Source of the DNA: Actinomycetota bacterium
Lineage (GTDB): Bacteria > Actinomycetota > Acidimicrobiia > Acidimicrobiales > MedAcidi-G1
Length of the DNA stretch: 41,215 bases
Direction: 5' to 3'
NCBI GenBank assembly: GCA_002721755.1
Contig: PBLL01000037.1
Location: forward strand, 1 to 41,215
The position numbers and the translations under genes were made by a program. Shown here piece by piece: positions 1-8,768 of the stretch (within the stretch, counting starts at the first letter, position 1; every line of letters starts with the position of its first letter). The notes beneath the pieces were generated by a model, which was given only the letters and a program-made list of their open reading frames with translations, did no database searches and was not told where the DNA came from.

Positions 1-1251
1 AGCAAGACGGACTATTGCTTCCGATATTTCATCTCCTCTGATGAACTCTAAAACAACCTCTTCGTCTGGAAGTCGAAGCTGTATATCAGCTCTCAAAGCT
101 TGCATATTTAAAATCGGACGTCTATCAACGCGAACAATTAAGTCACCCACTTCAAGCCCAGCTTTATAAGCCGGTGAATCCTCCTGTACCTCAAGTAGTA
201 ACGCACCCGCCCTTCCATCTGTGGGTGTCTCCCCAAGGATTCCTAAGAAAGCGGTTCCTATGGGTTCACCTGAAATTAGACGTTTCGCGACGAGTAAAAC
301 AGTGTCGCTGGGAATGGCAAAGCCGACTCCGACGTTCGCAGACAAAAATCCCTCTGTCCTGATGGAGGTATTCATCCCTATGACATGTCCATTCCTGTCT
401 GCTAGTGGTCCTCCAGAGTTACCTGGATTAATTGGTGCGTCAGTTTGTATCATTGCCACTCCTGCACATTCAGCGCTCATCGGTCCAGCAATTTCACAAC
501 CATAAGAAGGTTCCACTCGCCCAATGGCACTCACTATTCCTGCTGTGACTGTTTGGTTCAGCTCGAAAGGACTTCCCACAGCTACTGCTAGTTGTCCCAC
601 TCTCAAATTTTGGCTCGAAGCAAATCTTGCTGGCGTCAAACTATTATCAACATCATCAAGTTCTATGACTGCTACATCTCTCCTGATGTCCGAACCGACA
701 ATCCGAGCTTCTACCATTCTCCCGCTAGGAAGCAAAACCTGAATTGTTTCAGAATCTCCTAAAACGTGGGCATTGGTTACTACCCTTCTATCATCGTCCA
801 AAGATATTCCCGACCCTTGACCTGTTTCAGAGCGGACAATTACTACTGAACGAGAGACTGTGTCGGCTACTGCGACCACAGGCTCTGTTTCAGAGTTCAG
901 TACGGTCATTTCGGCGATTATTGCTGCAACCTCACTTTCTGTTAAGTCTCCAGAGTTGTTAACAAGTGCTTCCATCAACTCTTGGACTACATCAATTTGA
1001 TTTGAAGCCATATTGATTGAAGAGGTTTCATCATCTCCGTTTATAACCCAACCGAAAATAAATGCTCCGGTTAAGAGGACGATGAATAAAGCAGCTCCGA
1101 GAAATAAGAATCCGATTTTTCTCATCTGTTTTTGATCTGAAAGAACGGGAGAAGGTAGCAGATCGGGAAATGTCTGTTCGTTCTTCTCTGAAGTAAGTAG
1201 CTGTGTTTCCTTTGCTGTCTCTTCTACTGGCGGTTCCAGATCTTCTTCCAT
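1..1251 (-). CDS. htrA: HtrA/DegP-type membrane-anchored serine protease, C-terminus cut by window
   Basis: A trypsin-like periplasmic/extracytoplasmic protease that degrades or refolds damaged envelope proteins. I read 417 codons in frame up to the window edge. There is an acidic cytoplasmic N-terminus, one membrane segment at about residues 45-70, then a protease domain with His162 (TNAHV), Asp192 (RRDVAVI) and Ser279 (GNSGGPL), all three catalytic residues present. A PDZ domain starts near residue 335 and runs off the window. Single-anchor topology is typical of actinobacterial HtrA/PepD proteins. It is the third gene after a response regulator and histidine kinase, with a 41-base gap, which suggests envelope-stress control by that pair. 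ATG at 1251 is preceded by TAGATT at 6 bases, a possible leaderless promoter. Only the last part of the PDZ domain should be missing. Confidence 0.93.
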   Translation of the reverse strand, partial: MEEDLEPPVEETAKETQLLTSEKNEQTFPDLLPSPVLSDQKQMRKIGFLFLGAALFIVLLTGAFIFGWVINGDDETSSINMASNQIDVVQELMEALVNNSGDLTESEVAAIIAEMTVLNSETEPVVAVADTVSRSVVIVRSETGQGSGISLDDDRRVVTNAHVLGDSETIQVLLPSGRMVEARIVGSDIRRDVAVIELDDVDNSLTPARFASSQNLRVGQLAVAVGSPFELNQTVTAGIVSAIGRVEPSYGCEIAGPMSAECAGVAMIQTDAPINPGNSGGPLADRNGHVIGMNTSIRTEGFLSANVGVGFAIPSDTVLLVAKRLISGEPIGTAFLGILGETPTDGRAGALLLEVQEDSPAYKAGLEVGDLIVRVDRRPILNMQALRADIQLRLPDEEVVLEFIRGDEISEAIVRLA

Positions 1252-1257
1252 TAGATA

Positions 1258-1263
1258 AATCTA
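1258..1263 (-). promoter_or_regulatory. Candidate -10 hexamer of htrA (leaderless)
   Basis: TAGATT on the minus strand ends 6 bases before the htrA ATG, and I see no Shine-Dalgarno site there. This spacing would put the transcript start at or next to the start codon, giving htrA its own promoter inside the kinase-htrA gap. Motif match only. Confidence 0.4.
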
Positions 1264-1292
1264 TTATCTCTTAAGTGAAAACAACTCAAAAA

Positions 1293-2444
1293 TCACTCTT
1301 TTAACAATCTGGGAAGCCAAATTGTAAAAGTGGAACCGACACCTTTTGTAGACCGTACAGTCGTTCTACCACCATGGCTTTCAGCAATTGTTTTTACTAT
1401 CGCCAGACCTAAGCCAGAGCGCCCAGCTTCTCTTGCCGAAACTTGATCAGCTTTCCAAAATCGATCAAAAACTTTTTCAGAATCTTCAGGTTCTAATCCT
1501 GGTCCTTCATCGCGAACCGATATCCAAACCATCTCTTTGTCACTTCCCGCCTGCACAAAAATACTTTTCCCTTTACCAGACACTCGAATGGAATTACTTA
1601 AAATATTTGCAAATGCACGTCGAAGTGCTGACTGGTCACCAACGACTTCTAAGTTCGAGTCACATTCAAGTTCAAGTAAAACTTCTGATGACTTTGCTTC
1701 TGCTTGGAAATCCTCAACTGTGTTAACAACTAGTTCCTCTAAATCTAAATTCACGCGCTGCAAATCAGGACGTTCATGCTGAGCGAAAAGCAATAGGTCG
1801 TCTACTAACTTTCCCATGCGGTCTGCTGCCCGGCTTGCCACTTCGCTGGCTGCGATAAAGTCCTCAACTGTTGACTCTGGATCTGCAATTACAACCTCCA
1901 GATTTGCTTTCAAAACAGCTAAAGGGTTTCTCAATTCATGAGCTGCTTCTTCAAGGAATTCACGTTGATTTAGAAATGCCTTATCAAGCCTTGAAAGCAT
2001 GTCATCAAAAGTGTCCGCTAAACCACGAATTTCATCTGCAGGTCCTCTTAGGTCAATCCTTTTTGACAAATCTGTAGCTGAAATTTCGCGCGCTGCGAAA
2101 GAAATGTGTTTTATAGGTTTCAAAACTATTCCAGCTGCATACCAGCCAACCAAAAGGCTTATTATTAATAACCCAGCCAAAGCGAGAAAAATATAGTCCC
2201 TCAATTTTTCAACAGCGTTTTGATTGACTTTTTCTTCAAAAGAAACAAGCTCCTCTGTGCTGAAATCGTCTCTTTCTATTTCAATATTTTGTTGTGTCAT
2301 TTCCGAGTCTGAAAGCGACTGTGAAAACGAAAGATAAATAACACCCAGAACTACTGAAGCTAAACCGAATAGAAGAATGGAATAAAGCAAGGCGATCTTT
2401 GTTCTTATGCCTCCCAGCTTTTGTAATTTTTTAGTTAAATCCAA
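1293..2444 (-). CDS. Membrane sensor histidine kinase
   Basis: Sensor of a two-component system (383 aa), acting at the cytoplasmic membrane. Two membrane segments (about 14-40 and 83-108) flank a short extracytoplasmic loop of about 40 residues. A HAMP linker follows (about 105-160), then a HisKA domain with phospho-acceptor His169 (AAHELRNPL). The HATPase domain has the N box (ANILSNS, about 279-285), G1 (DEGPGL, about 312-317) and G2 (GRSGLGLAIVK, about 341-351). The start is TTG at 2442-2444, supported by AAGGA seven bases upstream, and it lies 3 bases after the regulator stop, so translation is probably coupled. The loop is too small for a large ligand domain, so the signal may be membrane-borne. 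The subfamily (MtrB/PrrB/CssS-like) cannot be settled by eye. Confidence 0.93.
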   Translation of the reverse strand: MDLTKKLQKLGGIRTKIALLYSILLFGLASVVLGVIYLSFSQSLSDSEMTQQNIEIERDDFSTEELVSFEEKVNQNAVEKLRDYIFLALAGLLIISLLVGWYAAGIVLKPIKHISFAAREISATDLSKRIDLRGPADEIRGLADTFDDMLSRLDKAFLNQREFLEEAAHELRNPLAVLKANLEVVIADPESTVEDFIAASEVASRAADRMGKLVDDLLLFAQHERPDLQRVNLDLEELVVNTVEDFQAEAKSSEVLLELECDSNLEVVGDQSALRRAFANILSNSIRVSGKGKSIFVQAGSDKEMVWISVRDEGPGLEPEDSEKVFDRFWKADQVSAREAGRSGLGLAIVKTIAESHGGRTTVRSTKGVGSTFTIWLPRLLKE

Positions 2445-2447
2445 GAT

Positions 2448-3158
2448 CTAATCCTTGTTTCCAAAAGTTCCTTCAAACGGCTCTTCGAGTAGTCGATATC
2501 CACTACCGATAACCGTTTCAATCAAATCAACCTCATCATCGATTGATACTTTTCGTCTAAGAGTGCCAACTGTTACTCTGACGGTATTTGTAACCGGATC
2601 TGCATGTTCGTCCCAGACATGATCCAACAATTCTGATTGGGAAATCACTTGACCTGGTTTGGACATAAAATAACGAAGCAAGGTGAATTCTTTCGAAGTC
2701 AGTTCCAGGAAACGCTCGCCTCGTTTAGCTTGTTGTCTAGAAGTGTCAATAGACAAAGGACCTATTTTAATAATCGAGCCTGTTTGACCAGAGTCACGCC
2801 TCAAAAGAGATCGGATTCTTGCTGCAAGTTCATCGAAAGAAAAAGGTTTTACTAAATAGTCATCTGCGCCCACATCTAAACCTTGGATTCGATCTTCAAT
2901 GGAGTCTCTGGCAGTTAGCATCAATACCCGTGGTGAAACTCCTTGGTAAGAGGAAGTCCTGAGGGAATCACATACTTCTATTCCATCTAAACCAGGCATG
3001 TTCAAATCTAAACAAACCAAGTCGTATGGGTTCCAAGATGCTTTTGCTAATGCTTCCTCGCCACTTGTAGCAGTATCAACGGCGTAACCTTCCTGCTTGA
3101 GTCCGCGTTCTAAAGCCTTTACTAAATCTGGTTCATCATCAACTACTAAAATTCGCAC
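2448..3158 (-). CDS. OmpR/PhoB-family response regulator
   Basis: DNA-binding partner of the downstream histidine kinase (236 aa). The receiver domain (1-120) has acidic pocket Asp7/Asp8, phospho-acceptor Asp51 (CLDLNMPG), the conserved Thr in MLTARD and the Lys in YLVKPF. The C-terminal winged helix (about 135-228) has the OmpR-type pattern (LTSKEFTLLRYF, TNTVRVTVGTLRRKV, GSGYRL). The start is GTG. It lies 51 bases after smc and has its own candidate -10 (TAGCGT) exactly 6 bases before the GTG, so it may be a leaderless transcript carrying regulator, kinase and htrA. A direct role in htrA expression is inferred from gene order. Confidence 0.94.
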   Translation of the reverse strand: MRILVVDDEPDLVKALERGLKQEGYAVDTATSGEEALAKASWNPYDLVCLDLNMPGLDGIEVCDSLRTSSYQGVSPRVLMLTARDSIEDRIQGLDVGADDYLVKPFSFDELAARIRSLLRRDSGQTGSIIKIGPLSIDTSRQQAKRGERFLELTSKEFTLLRYFMSKPGQVISQSELLDHVWDEHADPVTNTVRVTVGTLRRKVSIDDEVDLIETVIGSGYRLLEEPFEGTFGNKD

Positions 3159-3164
3159 ACTTTG

Positions 3165-3170
3165 ACGCTA
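3165..3170 (-). promoter_or_regulatory. Candidate -10 hexamer of the regulator-kinase-htrA operon (leaderless)
   Basis: TAGCGT on the minus strand followed by 6 bases and the GTG start of the response regulator. No Shine-Dalgarno site is visible in between. The -35 match is weak. Confidence 0.42.
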
Positions 3171-3209
3171 CCTTGGCTAAGAAATCTGAGGTAATTGGAG
3201 GTCCGATTT

Positions 3210-6200
3210 CTAACTCGCCAACATTCCCAGGCGTTCTGCTGAACGAGTTGCCTCTACCTTTTCGCTAACTACTTTTGACGAACCTCCTGAAGCCATGGAA
3301 ACTCCATATAGGCAATCTGCTGCTTCCATGGTTCTCTTCTGGTGAGTGACAATTAGTAGTTGTGACTCATCGCGGAATTGATCAACTAGCCCAAGGAAAC
3401 GGACAAGGTTTGCGTCATCTAACGCAGCTTCTACTTCATCCATTACATAGAAAGGCGAAGGTCGGCTTCGGAAAACTGCAAAGAGGAAAGCGAGTGCTGT
3501 CAAAGATCTTTCACCTCCAGAAAGTAATGAGAGTTTCTTAACATTCTTTCCTGATGGTCGAGCTTCAATTTCTATTCCTGTGTCTAAAAGGTTTTCCGGG
3601 TCGGTTAAAGCAAGTTTTCCATTTCCGCCTGGGAACAAAACTTCAAATAAGTCAGAGAAGTTAGTTGAAACTTCTGCAAAAGCTGCAGCGAAAACTTCTT
3701 TGATCTCTATATCAATTGAACGAATGACTTTGCGGAGTTCTTTTCTAGTTGATCGGACATCTTCAAGTTGTTCTTCAAGGAATTCATAACGTTCTTTTAG
3801 GTCATCGAATTCATAAAGCGCAAGAGGATTAATCGGCCCTATGAGCTTAAGTTCCCTCTCCAGTTCAGCTATTCGTTCGGATACTGTTATTCCCTCTGAC
3901 AATTCAGGACTGGGAAGTTCACCGATGGATTCTGGTTCTCTCTCAAATTCGGATCGTATCGTCTCGGTCAAATTTTCTAACTTCAACCTAGTTTCGGCTC
4001 TTTCTATCTCTAGACGTCCCTGTTCTTCTCTTAAAGCTCTTACCTGATCTTCTCTTTTTCTCCTTGATGAGCGAAGTTCATCTAGTTGTGAAGTAATTTT
4101 TCGCACACGATCTGACTGATCTTTACGGTGGTTTCTCAGCTCCGTTAAACGACGTTCGATTATTTCAGTTCTCAAGTCAAGAGAATCGACTAAAAAAGAA
4201 GTAGCTTTCTCTTTCTTTTCGATTGTTTCGCTTCGCTCTACCACACCTGTTCTTTCTCCTGAAAGCCTTTGTAAGCGGATGTCGAGTTCATTAACTCTGT
4301 CTTTCACGACAGCTAATCTTCCTTTGATGTCCGCAGACCTAACTTCGTGTTCAGTGCGTCTTGCTGCAGTTTCAGCAGATCTGCTTTCAAGTTGATTTCG
4401 CTCATCTGCCATTCTTTGCGCTGCTTGTACTGATGTTTTCTCAGCTTCCTCCAGTTCTTGTAGGTGAATTTGTAGTTCTGTAATCTGACGCATCTCTTCT
4501 TTAATTCTTTGTTCATTTTCACGAATCCGGTCATCTAAAGTCTCGTTTTCGATGCCGGTAGCTTTTTGTTCGACTCTCACTTTCTGAACTGCTTCAGACA
4601 ATGAAGCCTCTTTGCGTTTGCACTCCTCAAGTTGTTGCTGTTTCTCAAGTAAATCTTTTTCAGACAAATCGATTCGTGATTCGAATTGATTAAAGGAAAG
4701 TTGTTTTTCTTGTGCTTCCTTCTCTTCAGATGAAAGTCGACTTTCGGCATCTTTCAAAATGTCCTTTATGTTTGCTTGATCTTTCTGACCTATTCGCCAA
4801 CCCAGAGAACCAAACCTGTCGCCGTGTTTGTTCACGATAGTGATACTCGGGTTTTTCTTGAGAATCTCAACTATGGATCTGAGATCGCCTTCTTGAACAA
4901 TCACATCTGCGAGGAGGCGGTCAAGGAACGGATTAAGAGAGTCATTCGTTGAAGTAACATGCCTACGGAGAGGTTCGCCAAAATCTGTGATTTCTGGGTT
5001 TCTGAAGTTTGTATCAACTGTGACTACAGACACTGATCTATTTTCTATTTGCATACCGTTCAGTGCTTCTATCGCATTTTCAGTCGTGTCGAAAACAACC
5101 GTGGAAAGCAGATCGCCAGTCGCGGCTTCAAAGGCTTTCTCATAGCCAGTTTCGATATCAAGAAGATCTGACAAAATTCCTAGAATCCCATCAGGATTGG
5201 TTGAAAGTTCCATTACTGGTGTTTCAATGATTCTGTTAACAGCTTGATTCAGGGCCTCAATTTCTGCTTTTGTTCCTCGCAAACTTGCTTTCGCATCAGC
5301 TAATTCTTCCCACGCAGAATTTCGATTTTCTCTTTGCTTCTGTATCTCTTGGCTTAATTGATTAATTTCTCCTTTTATCTCAACACCCTCAAGTTTGTTA
5401 TTACTTAGTTCACCATCCAGCGAACTGGCTTCTTCAACAAGTTGTATTTCTGAGTTTTTTACTTCGTCAGATCTTTTTTGGAATCGTTTTTTTTCAAACT
5501 CTTTTTGATCAACTGAAGCTTTTAGAACACCTAACTCACCTCGTATTTCTGAAGCTCGACCACCCACCACGGGAACTCCATCTGCCCAATCTGTTTCAAA
5601 AGTTGACCAATCGTCAGCTAGTTCTTGTTCAGTTTTCTTTAAAGCGTCAATCTCCGGGAGTAGGCAATTTTGTTCCTCAAGTAAACTTTCTTCTTCTTTT
5701 TTTGCTTTAACAAGCTCAACTTCCAATCCGGCAACCACTTCGGAAGAGACCAACGAGTCGCGATCTCGTTCGATGCCTTTTTGCCGTTCCATTAGAACTG
5801 CCTTCAAACCGCGTGCCCGTTCTTTAAGAGCTTCAAATCGAACCAGTTGATCTCCTAAATCATCTTCTCCTCTTGCTGTCAATTCACTTTCAGCCATTGA
5901 TATTTCAGTTTCAAATCGTTTCAGTTCATTGACACTTAGGGTTTCTTGTCTTGCCAAATCTGATCTTTTCTCTGATTCCTGTGATGCTAAATTTTTCAAC
6001 TCTTTGAATTCTTTGGAATAGCGGAATAAACGCAAATTCTTTAGCTCTTCCAGAAAATTTCCATGTTTTCTTGCTGCCTCTGCCTGTCTTTCTAGTGGCC
6101 GCAGCTGTCTTTTAACTTCACGTTGCATGTCGCCTAGTCGATCAAGATTGGAACCTGTTGAATCAAGTCTTCTTTCGGCTTTTTCTTTTCTCTTTCTGAA

Positions 6201-6707
6201 TTTCAAAATTCCGGCGGCGTCTTCAATAATTGATCGACGGTCTTCTTCTCGTGCATTCAACACTGCGTCTATTTGACCCTGTGAAATAATTACATGTTGT
6301 TGCCTGCCTACACCGACGTCTGAAAGCAACTCTTGAATGTCTAGCAACCTGCAGGGAGAGCCATTTAGTGAATATTCGCTTTCTCCGTTTCTGAACAGAG
6401 TTCTGGTTACAGTTATCTCCGGAAAATCTAAAGCAAGACTGTTGTCGGAGTTATCAATTGTTAAAGAGACCTCTGCTCTTCCCAGTGCACTTCGATCGGT
6501 CGTGCCTGCGAAAATAACGTCATCCATTCTTTGCGACCTGACTGCACTTGGGGCTTGTGCTCCAAGAACCCATGCAACGGCGTCTACAACGTTGGATTTT
6601 CCACTTCCGTTTGGTCCTACTACAACAGTTACACCCGTCTCAAGATCTAGTGTCGCTGCATCAGCAAAAGATTTGAATCCTTTTATAGTTAGACGTTTTA
6701 AGAACAC
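3210..6707 (-). CDS. smc: Chromosome segregation/condensation protein SMC
   Basis: ATPase of the SMC-ScpAB condensin complex that organises and segregates the chromosome. At 1165 aa it has the usual length for bacterial SMC. The N-terminal head has Walker A GPNGSGKSN (31-39). Two long coiled coils surround a hinge at about residues 505-650. The C-terminal head has signature LLSGGERSL (from about 1061) and Walker B with MDEVEAALDD (1090-1099 region). The start is GTG at 6705-6707; an in-frame stop just upstream excludes an earlier start. TATGGT lies 6 bases before the GTG, so the transcript may be leaderless. No scpA or scpB is in the window. The rnc-fpg-smc order is the common bacterial arrangement. 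Confidence 0.98.
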   Translation of the reverse strand: MFLKRLTIKGFKSFADAATLDLETGVTVVVGPNGSGKSNVVDAVAWVLGAQAPSAVRSQRMDDVIFAGTTDRSALGRAEVSLTIDNSDNSLALDFPEITVTRTLFRNGESEYSLNGSPCRLLDIQELLSDVGVGRQQHVIISQGQIDAVLNAREEDRRSIIEDAAGILKFRKRKEKAERRLDSTGSNLDRLGDMQREVKRQLRPLERQAEAARKHGNFLEELKNLRLFRYSKEFKELKNLASQESEKRSDLARQETLSVNELKRFETEISMAESELTARGEDDLGDQLVRFEALKERARGLKAVLMERQKGIERDRDSLVSSEVVAGLEVELVKAKKEEESLLEEQNCLLPEIDALKKTEQELADDWSTFETDWADGVPVVGGRASEIRGELGVLKASVDQKEFEKKRFQKRSDEVKNSEIQLVEEASSLDGELSNNKLEGVEIKGEINQLSQEIQKQRENRNSAWEELADAKASLRGTKAEIEALNQAVNRIIETPVMELSTNPDGILGILSDLLDIETGYEKAFEAATGDLLSTVVFDTTENAIEALNGMQIENRSVSVVTVDTNFRNPEITDFGEPLRRHVTSTNDSLNPFLDRLLADVIVQEGDLRSIVEILKKNPSITIVNKHGDRFGSLGWRIGQKDQANIKDILKDAESRLSSEEKEAQEKQLSFNQFESRIDLSEKDLLEKQQQLEECKRKEASLSEAVQKVRVEQKATGIENETLDDRIRENEQRIKEEMRQITELQIHLQELEEAEKTSVQAAQRMADERNQLESRSAETAARRTEHEVRSADIKGRLAVVKDRVNELDIRLQRLSGERTGVVERSETIEKKEKATSFLVDSLDLRTEIIERRLTELRNHRKDQSDRVRKITSQLDELRSSRRKREDQVRALREEQGRLEIERAETRLKLENLTETIRSEFEREPESIGELPSPELSEGITVSERIAELERELKLIGPINPLALYEFDDLKERYEFLEEQLEDVRSTRKELRKVIRSIDIEIKEVFAAAFAEVSTNFSDLFEVLFPGGNGKLALTDPENLLDTGIEIEARPSGKNVKKLSLLSGGERSLTALAFLFAVFRSRPSPFYVMDEVEAALDDANLVRFLGLVDQFRDESQLLIVTHQKRTMEAADCLYGVSMASGGSSKVVSEKVEATRSAERLGMLAS

Positions 6708-6713
6708 TTAAAG

Positions 6714-6719
6714 ACCATA
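6714..6719 (-). promoter_or_regulatory. Candidate -10 hexamer of smc (leaderless)
   Basis: TATGGT on the minus strand, 6 bases upstream of the smc GTG, in the 74-base gap after the fpg-like gene. It closely matches the TANNNT actinobacterial -10 pattern, and no Shine-Dalgarno site lies between it and the start. Confidence 0.45.
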
Positions 6720-6781
6720 GTCAGTAAGCAAAGCCTCTTGGATTCATTCAAAAAAAATTTTGAATTTCATTTAGTGCAAAA

Positions 6782-7648
6782 TCAAACCTGTGTTTCACAG
6801 AAGAAAGTCCAGCGTCCTTTGTGCTTAACCTTCTGTACCGGTTTCTTGCTTGTTGGGCTAAACAGACCTTCTCTACCGTAAACCGCTAGATGTTCAGCAA
6901 AACCACCCGGTTCTCCAAAAACATCCAGAAATTCTCTTTCCTCAATAGAGGTACCACGATATTTGACTGCCTCCACGATCACTTCAACTATTGACCGGTA
7001 AAGCCGCCTGACTTCCTGAATCGATAAAGAATCGCTTTGCCTGTCGTGTCTCAACCCTGCGTGAAAAAGAATTTCGTCGCTGTAAACATCACCGACACCT
7101 ACCACCACTGAGTCATCAAATAAAAGAGATTTCAAATCGGTTGACTCTCCTTCTCTTAGCACTCGTTTAGCGAATTCCGTCCAAGGTTCTGGCTCTAAAG
7201 CAGGATCCATTCCTAGGAATTTAAATTCTGGAAATTTCTCCTCAATGAAGTCTGGGTCCTCTAGGTCCTCTAAAGAAAAGACGCTAACTTTCGACTCTTC
7301 TTTCGGGTCTACAATCCTTAACTGCCCCCCTACTGTGAAAGTGATTTTAAGAACTGTGTCTTTGTCTGTCGCGTCTTTAGTAGCGTGTCTTCTTATCGAT
7401 GCTCCCGTCCCGATTTTTATGAAAAGGATCTTCTTTTTGTCCAATTCTGTGAAAATGTAGAGACCTTTTCTCTCCACTAAACCCAGTTTGGTGCCTACAA
7501 GTTCTGCATTGAAGGCCTTTTTGTTTTTTGAACCTTCAATGACAGACGTCGAAGAAACTTCCACTGCTTTTATCTTTTTCCCTGCTATTTCACGGTCAAG
7601 GTCACGCCGAATCGTTTCAATTTCTGGGAGTTCTAAAGGGAGAGTCAA
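6782..7648 (-). CDS. Diverged Fpg/Nei (MutM)-family protein, probably altered catalysis and no zinc finger
   Basis: Homologue of formamidopyrimidine-DNA glycosylases (288 aa, normal length 270-290), which remove oxidised purines. Fold landmarks are present: ELPEIETIRR at the N-terminus, a VERKGLY beta-hairpin with the DNA-contacting Lys, the helix-two-turn-helix GVGDVYSDEILFHAG, and VYGREG followed by GRWTFFC near the C-terminus. The catalytic set is unusual. Canonical proteins begin Met-Pro-Glu with the Pro as nucleophile; here the start reads M-T-L-P-L-E-L-P-E, so Leu5 aligns with that Pro. Of four zinc-ligand cysteines only Cys284 remains. HLGMSG is replaced by KIGTGA. The TTG start has AAGGA upstream, overlaps the rnc stop, and an upstream in-frame TAA leaves no other usual start. 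It may be a damage-binding protein or a recruited function. Confidence 0.85.
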   Translation of the reverse strand: MTLPLELPEIETIRRDLDREIAGKKIKAVEVSSTSVIEGSKNKKAFNAELVGTKLGLVERKGLYIFTELDKKKILFIKIGTGASIRRHATKDATDKDTVLKITFTVGGQLRIVDPKEESKVSVFSLEDLEDPDFIEEKFPEFKFLGMDPALEPEPWTEFAKRVLREGESTDLKSLLFDDSVVVGVGDVYSDEILFHAGLRHDRQSDSLSIQEVRRLYRSIVEVIVEAVKYRGTSIEEREFLDVFGEPGGFAEHLAVYGREGLFSPTSKKPVQKVKHKGRWTFFCETQV

Positions 7649-8409
7649 TTTTTTTCCTTTTTCTCTTTAAATTCAAAAAAACTGTATGCGAGGTTTGCAG
7701 CTGCTTGTTCTGCCTTCTTCTTGGAAGCTCCACAAACAGGACCAAAACTTTGGTCTCCTATCTTGACAGTTGCGTAAAAGCTTTTCTCATGGTCAGGTCC
7801 ATCCGTTTCAATGAAATAAAAAGGAGTAGGTTCTGAAATTTGCACTGTTAACTCCTGCAAACGAGTTTTGTAATCAGTTGATCCTGGTTCTATTGCCGTC
7901 AAACCAATTTTCTCAGAAAATAACTTGTCTACAATCAATTTTGCTTTCTCTATTCCTCCATCCAGAAAAACTGCACCCAAAAGAGCCTCAAAGGAATCCG
8001 CGAGGATGGAACCTTTTTGACGACCCCCAGCTGATTCTTCAGCTGCACTTAAAGCTACTATCTCACCAAGGTGAATTCCTTTAGCAATTTCTGCTAATGC
8101 AGGTGAGCTGACCACCTCGGATCTGATTTTTGCAAGATCACCTTCTGGTTTATCTGGATAATCTTCAAAAATCTTTTTTGCCACCAGTAATCCCAATACT
8201 GCATCCCCTAGAAATTCAAGACGCTCATTAGAATCTGCCCCATTCTCTGAGCACCAAGATCTGTGTCTTAAAGCATCAGAGAGAATCTCGACATCACGGA
8301 ATGTATATCCGATCCCTTCTTCGAGTTTCAGTCGAATCTCTTCCTCGAAGACCGGCTGGTTCCCGATTTCTGAATTAATTGAAACGAGAGACGACATAGT
8401 CAACCGCAT
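7645..8409 (-). CDS. rnc: Ribonuclease III
   Basis: Double-strand RNA endonuclease for rRNA processing and RNA turnover (254 aa). The catalytic domain carries signature NERLEFLGDAVL (61-72) with metal ligands Glu65 and Asp69, and the second acidic pair Asp138/Glu141 in LADSFEALLGAV. A dsRNA-binding domain occupies about 178-250 and ends with KKKAEQAAANLAY. The N-terminus is about 20 residues longer than the E. coli enzyme. ATG at 8409 overlaps the end of acpP by 35 bases and has AGGA upstream; an alternative ATG at 8397 would shorten it by four residues. Its stop overlaps the start of the fpg-like gene by 4 bases, so the two are translationally coupled. Confidence 0.97.
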   Translation of the reverse strand: MRLTMSSLVSINSEIGNQPVFEEEIRLKLEEGIGYTFRDVEILSDALRHRSWCSENGADSNERLEFLGDAVLGLLVAKKIFEDYPDKPEGDLAKIRSEVVSSPALAEIAKGIHLGEIVALSAAEESAGGRQKGSILADSFEALLGAVFLDGGIEKAKLIVDKLFSEKIGLTAIEPGSTDYKTRLQELTVQISEPTPFYFIETDGPDHEKSFYATVKIGDQSFGPVCGASKKKAEQAAANLAYSFFEFKEKKEKN

Positions 8410-8665
8410 CTCGCACCGTCCTAAGGTCTTCTAGATCGTCATCATCGATCCTGAAGCCGACAGAACGTTCACTTAATTCCTCTTCTAAAGCTTCCACCAA
8501 TTCAATCAAGGCAAGGGAATCTGCTCCAAGGTCATCTGCAAATGCAGCGCCCTCTGCAATACCAGCAGGGTCTATTTCTAGAATGTCTGCTAAACGTTCT
8601 CTTACCAGGTCTAAGACCTCGTCACGTTCTATTGGGGCGCCTTCCATATGGGTTTCTGCAGGCAC
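8375..8665 (-). CDS. acpP: Acyl carrier protein
   Basis: Carries growing acyl chains on a 4'-phosphopantetheine arm during fatty acid synthesis. The attachment serine is Ser50 in DLGADSLALIEL, followed by the acidic recognition helix. At 96 aa it is longer than the usual 77-80, with extra residues at the N-terminus and an acidic insertion (DDDDLED) before the last helix. The start is GTG with AAGGAG five bases upstream; an in-frame ATG six codons on is a possible alternative. It is followed by rnc with overlap and preceded by a candidate promoter at 8709. The plsX-acpP-rnc order groups acyl-phosphate synthesis with the carrier. Confidence 0.95.
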   Translation of the reverse strand: MPAETHMEGAPIERDEVLDLVRERLADILEIDPAGIAEGAAFADDLGADSLALIELVEALEEELSERSVGFRIDDDDLEDLRTVRDAVDYVVSRFN

Positions 8666-8708
8666 ATGAGCTCCTTGGTTCGGGCTGATTTTCTTTCAGC
8701 GTGAACTC

Positions 8709-8714
8709 ATCCTA
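8709..8714 (-). promoter_or_regulatory. Candidate -10 hexamer of acpP-rnc
   Basis: TAGGAT on the minus strand inside the 103-base plsX-acpP gap. It would give a leader of roughly 35 bases containing the AAGGAG ribosome site. The -35 match is weak. An AT-only stretch lies just upstream (8741-8768). Confidence 0.4.
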
Positions 8715-8744
8715 GCCGAGTGATGACTTTTAAGCTTTAGTAGT

Positions 8745-8762
8745 TAAATATATTAATATTTA
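8745..8762. repeat. AT-only inverted repeat after plsX
   Basis: TAAATAT and ATATTTA, perfect 7-base arms with a 4-base loop, sit 7 bases past the plsX stop. The hairpin has no G-C pairs, so it would be a weak terminator. It could equally be an AT-rich upstream element for the acpP promoter. Confidence 0.3.
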
Positions 8763-8768
8763 TTGAAA

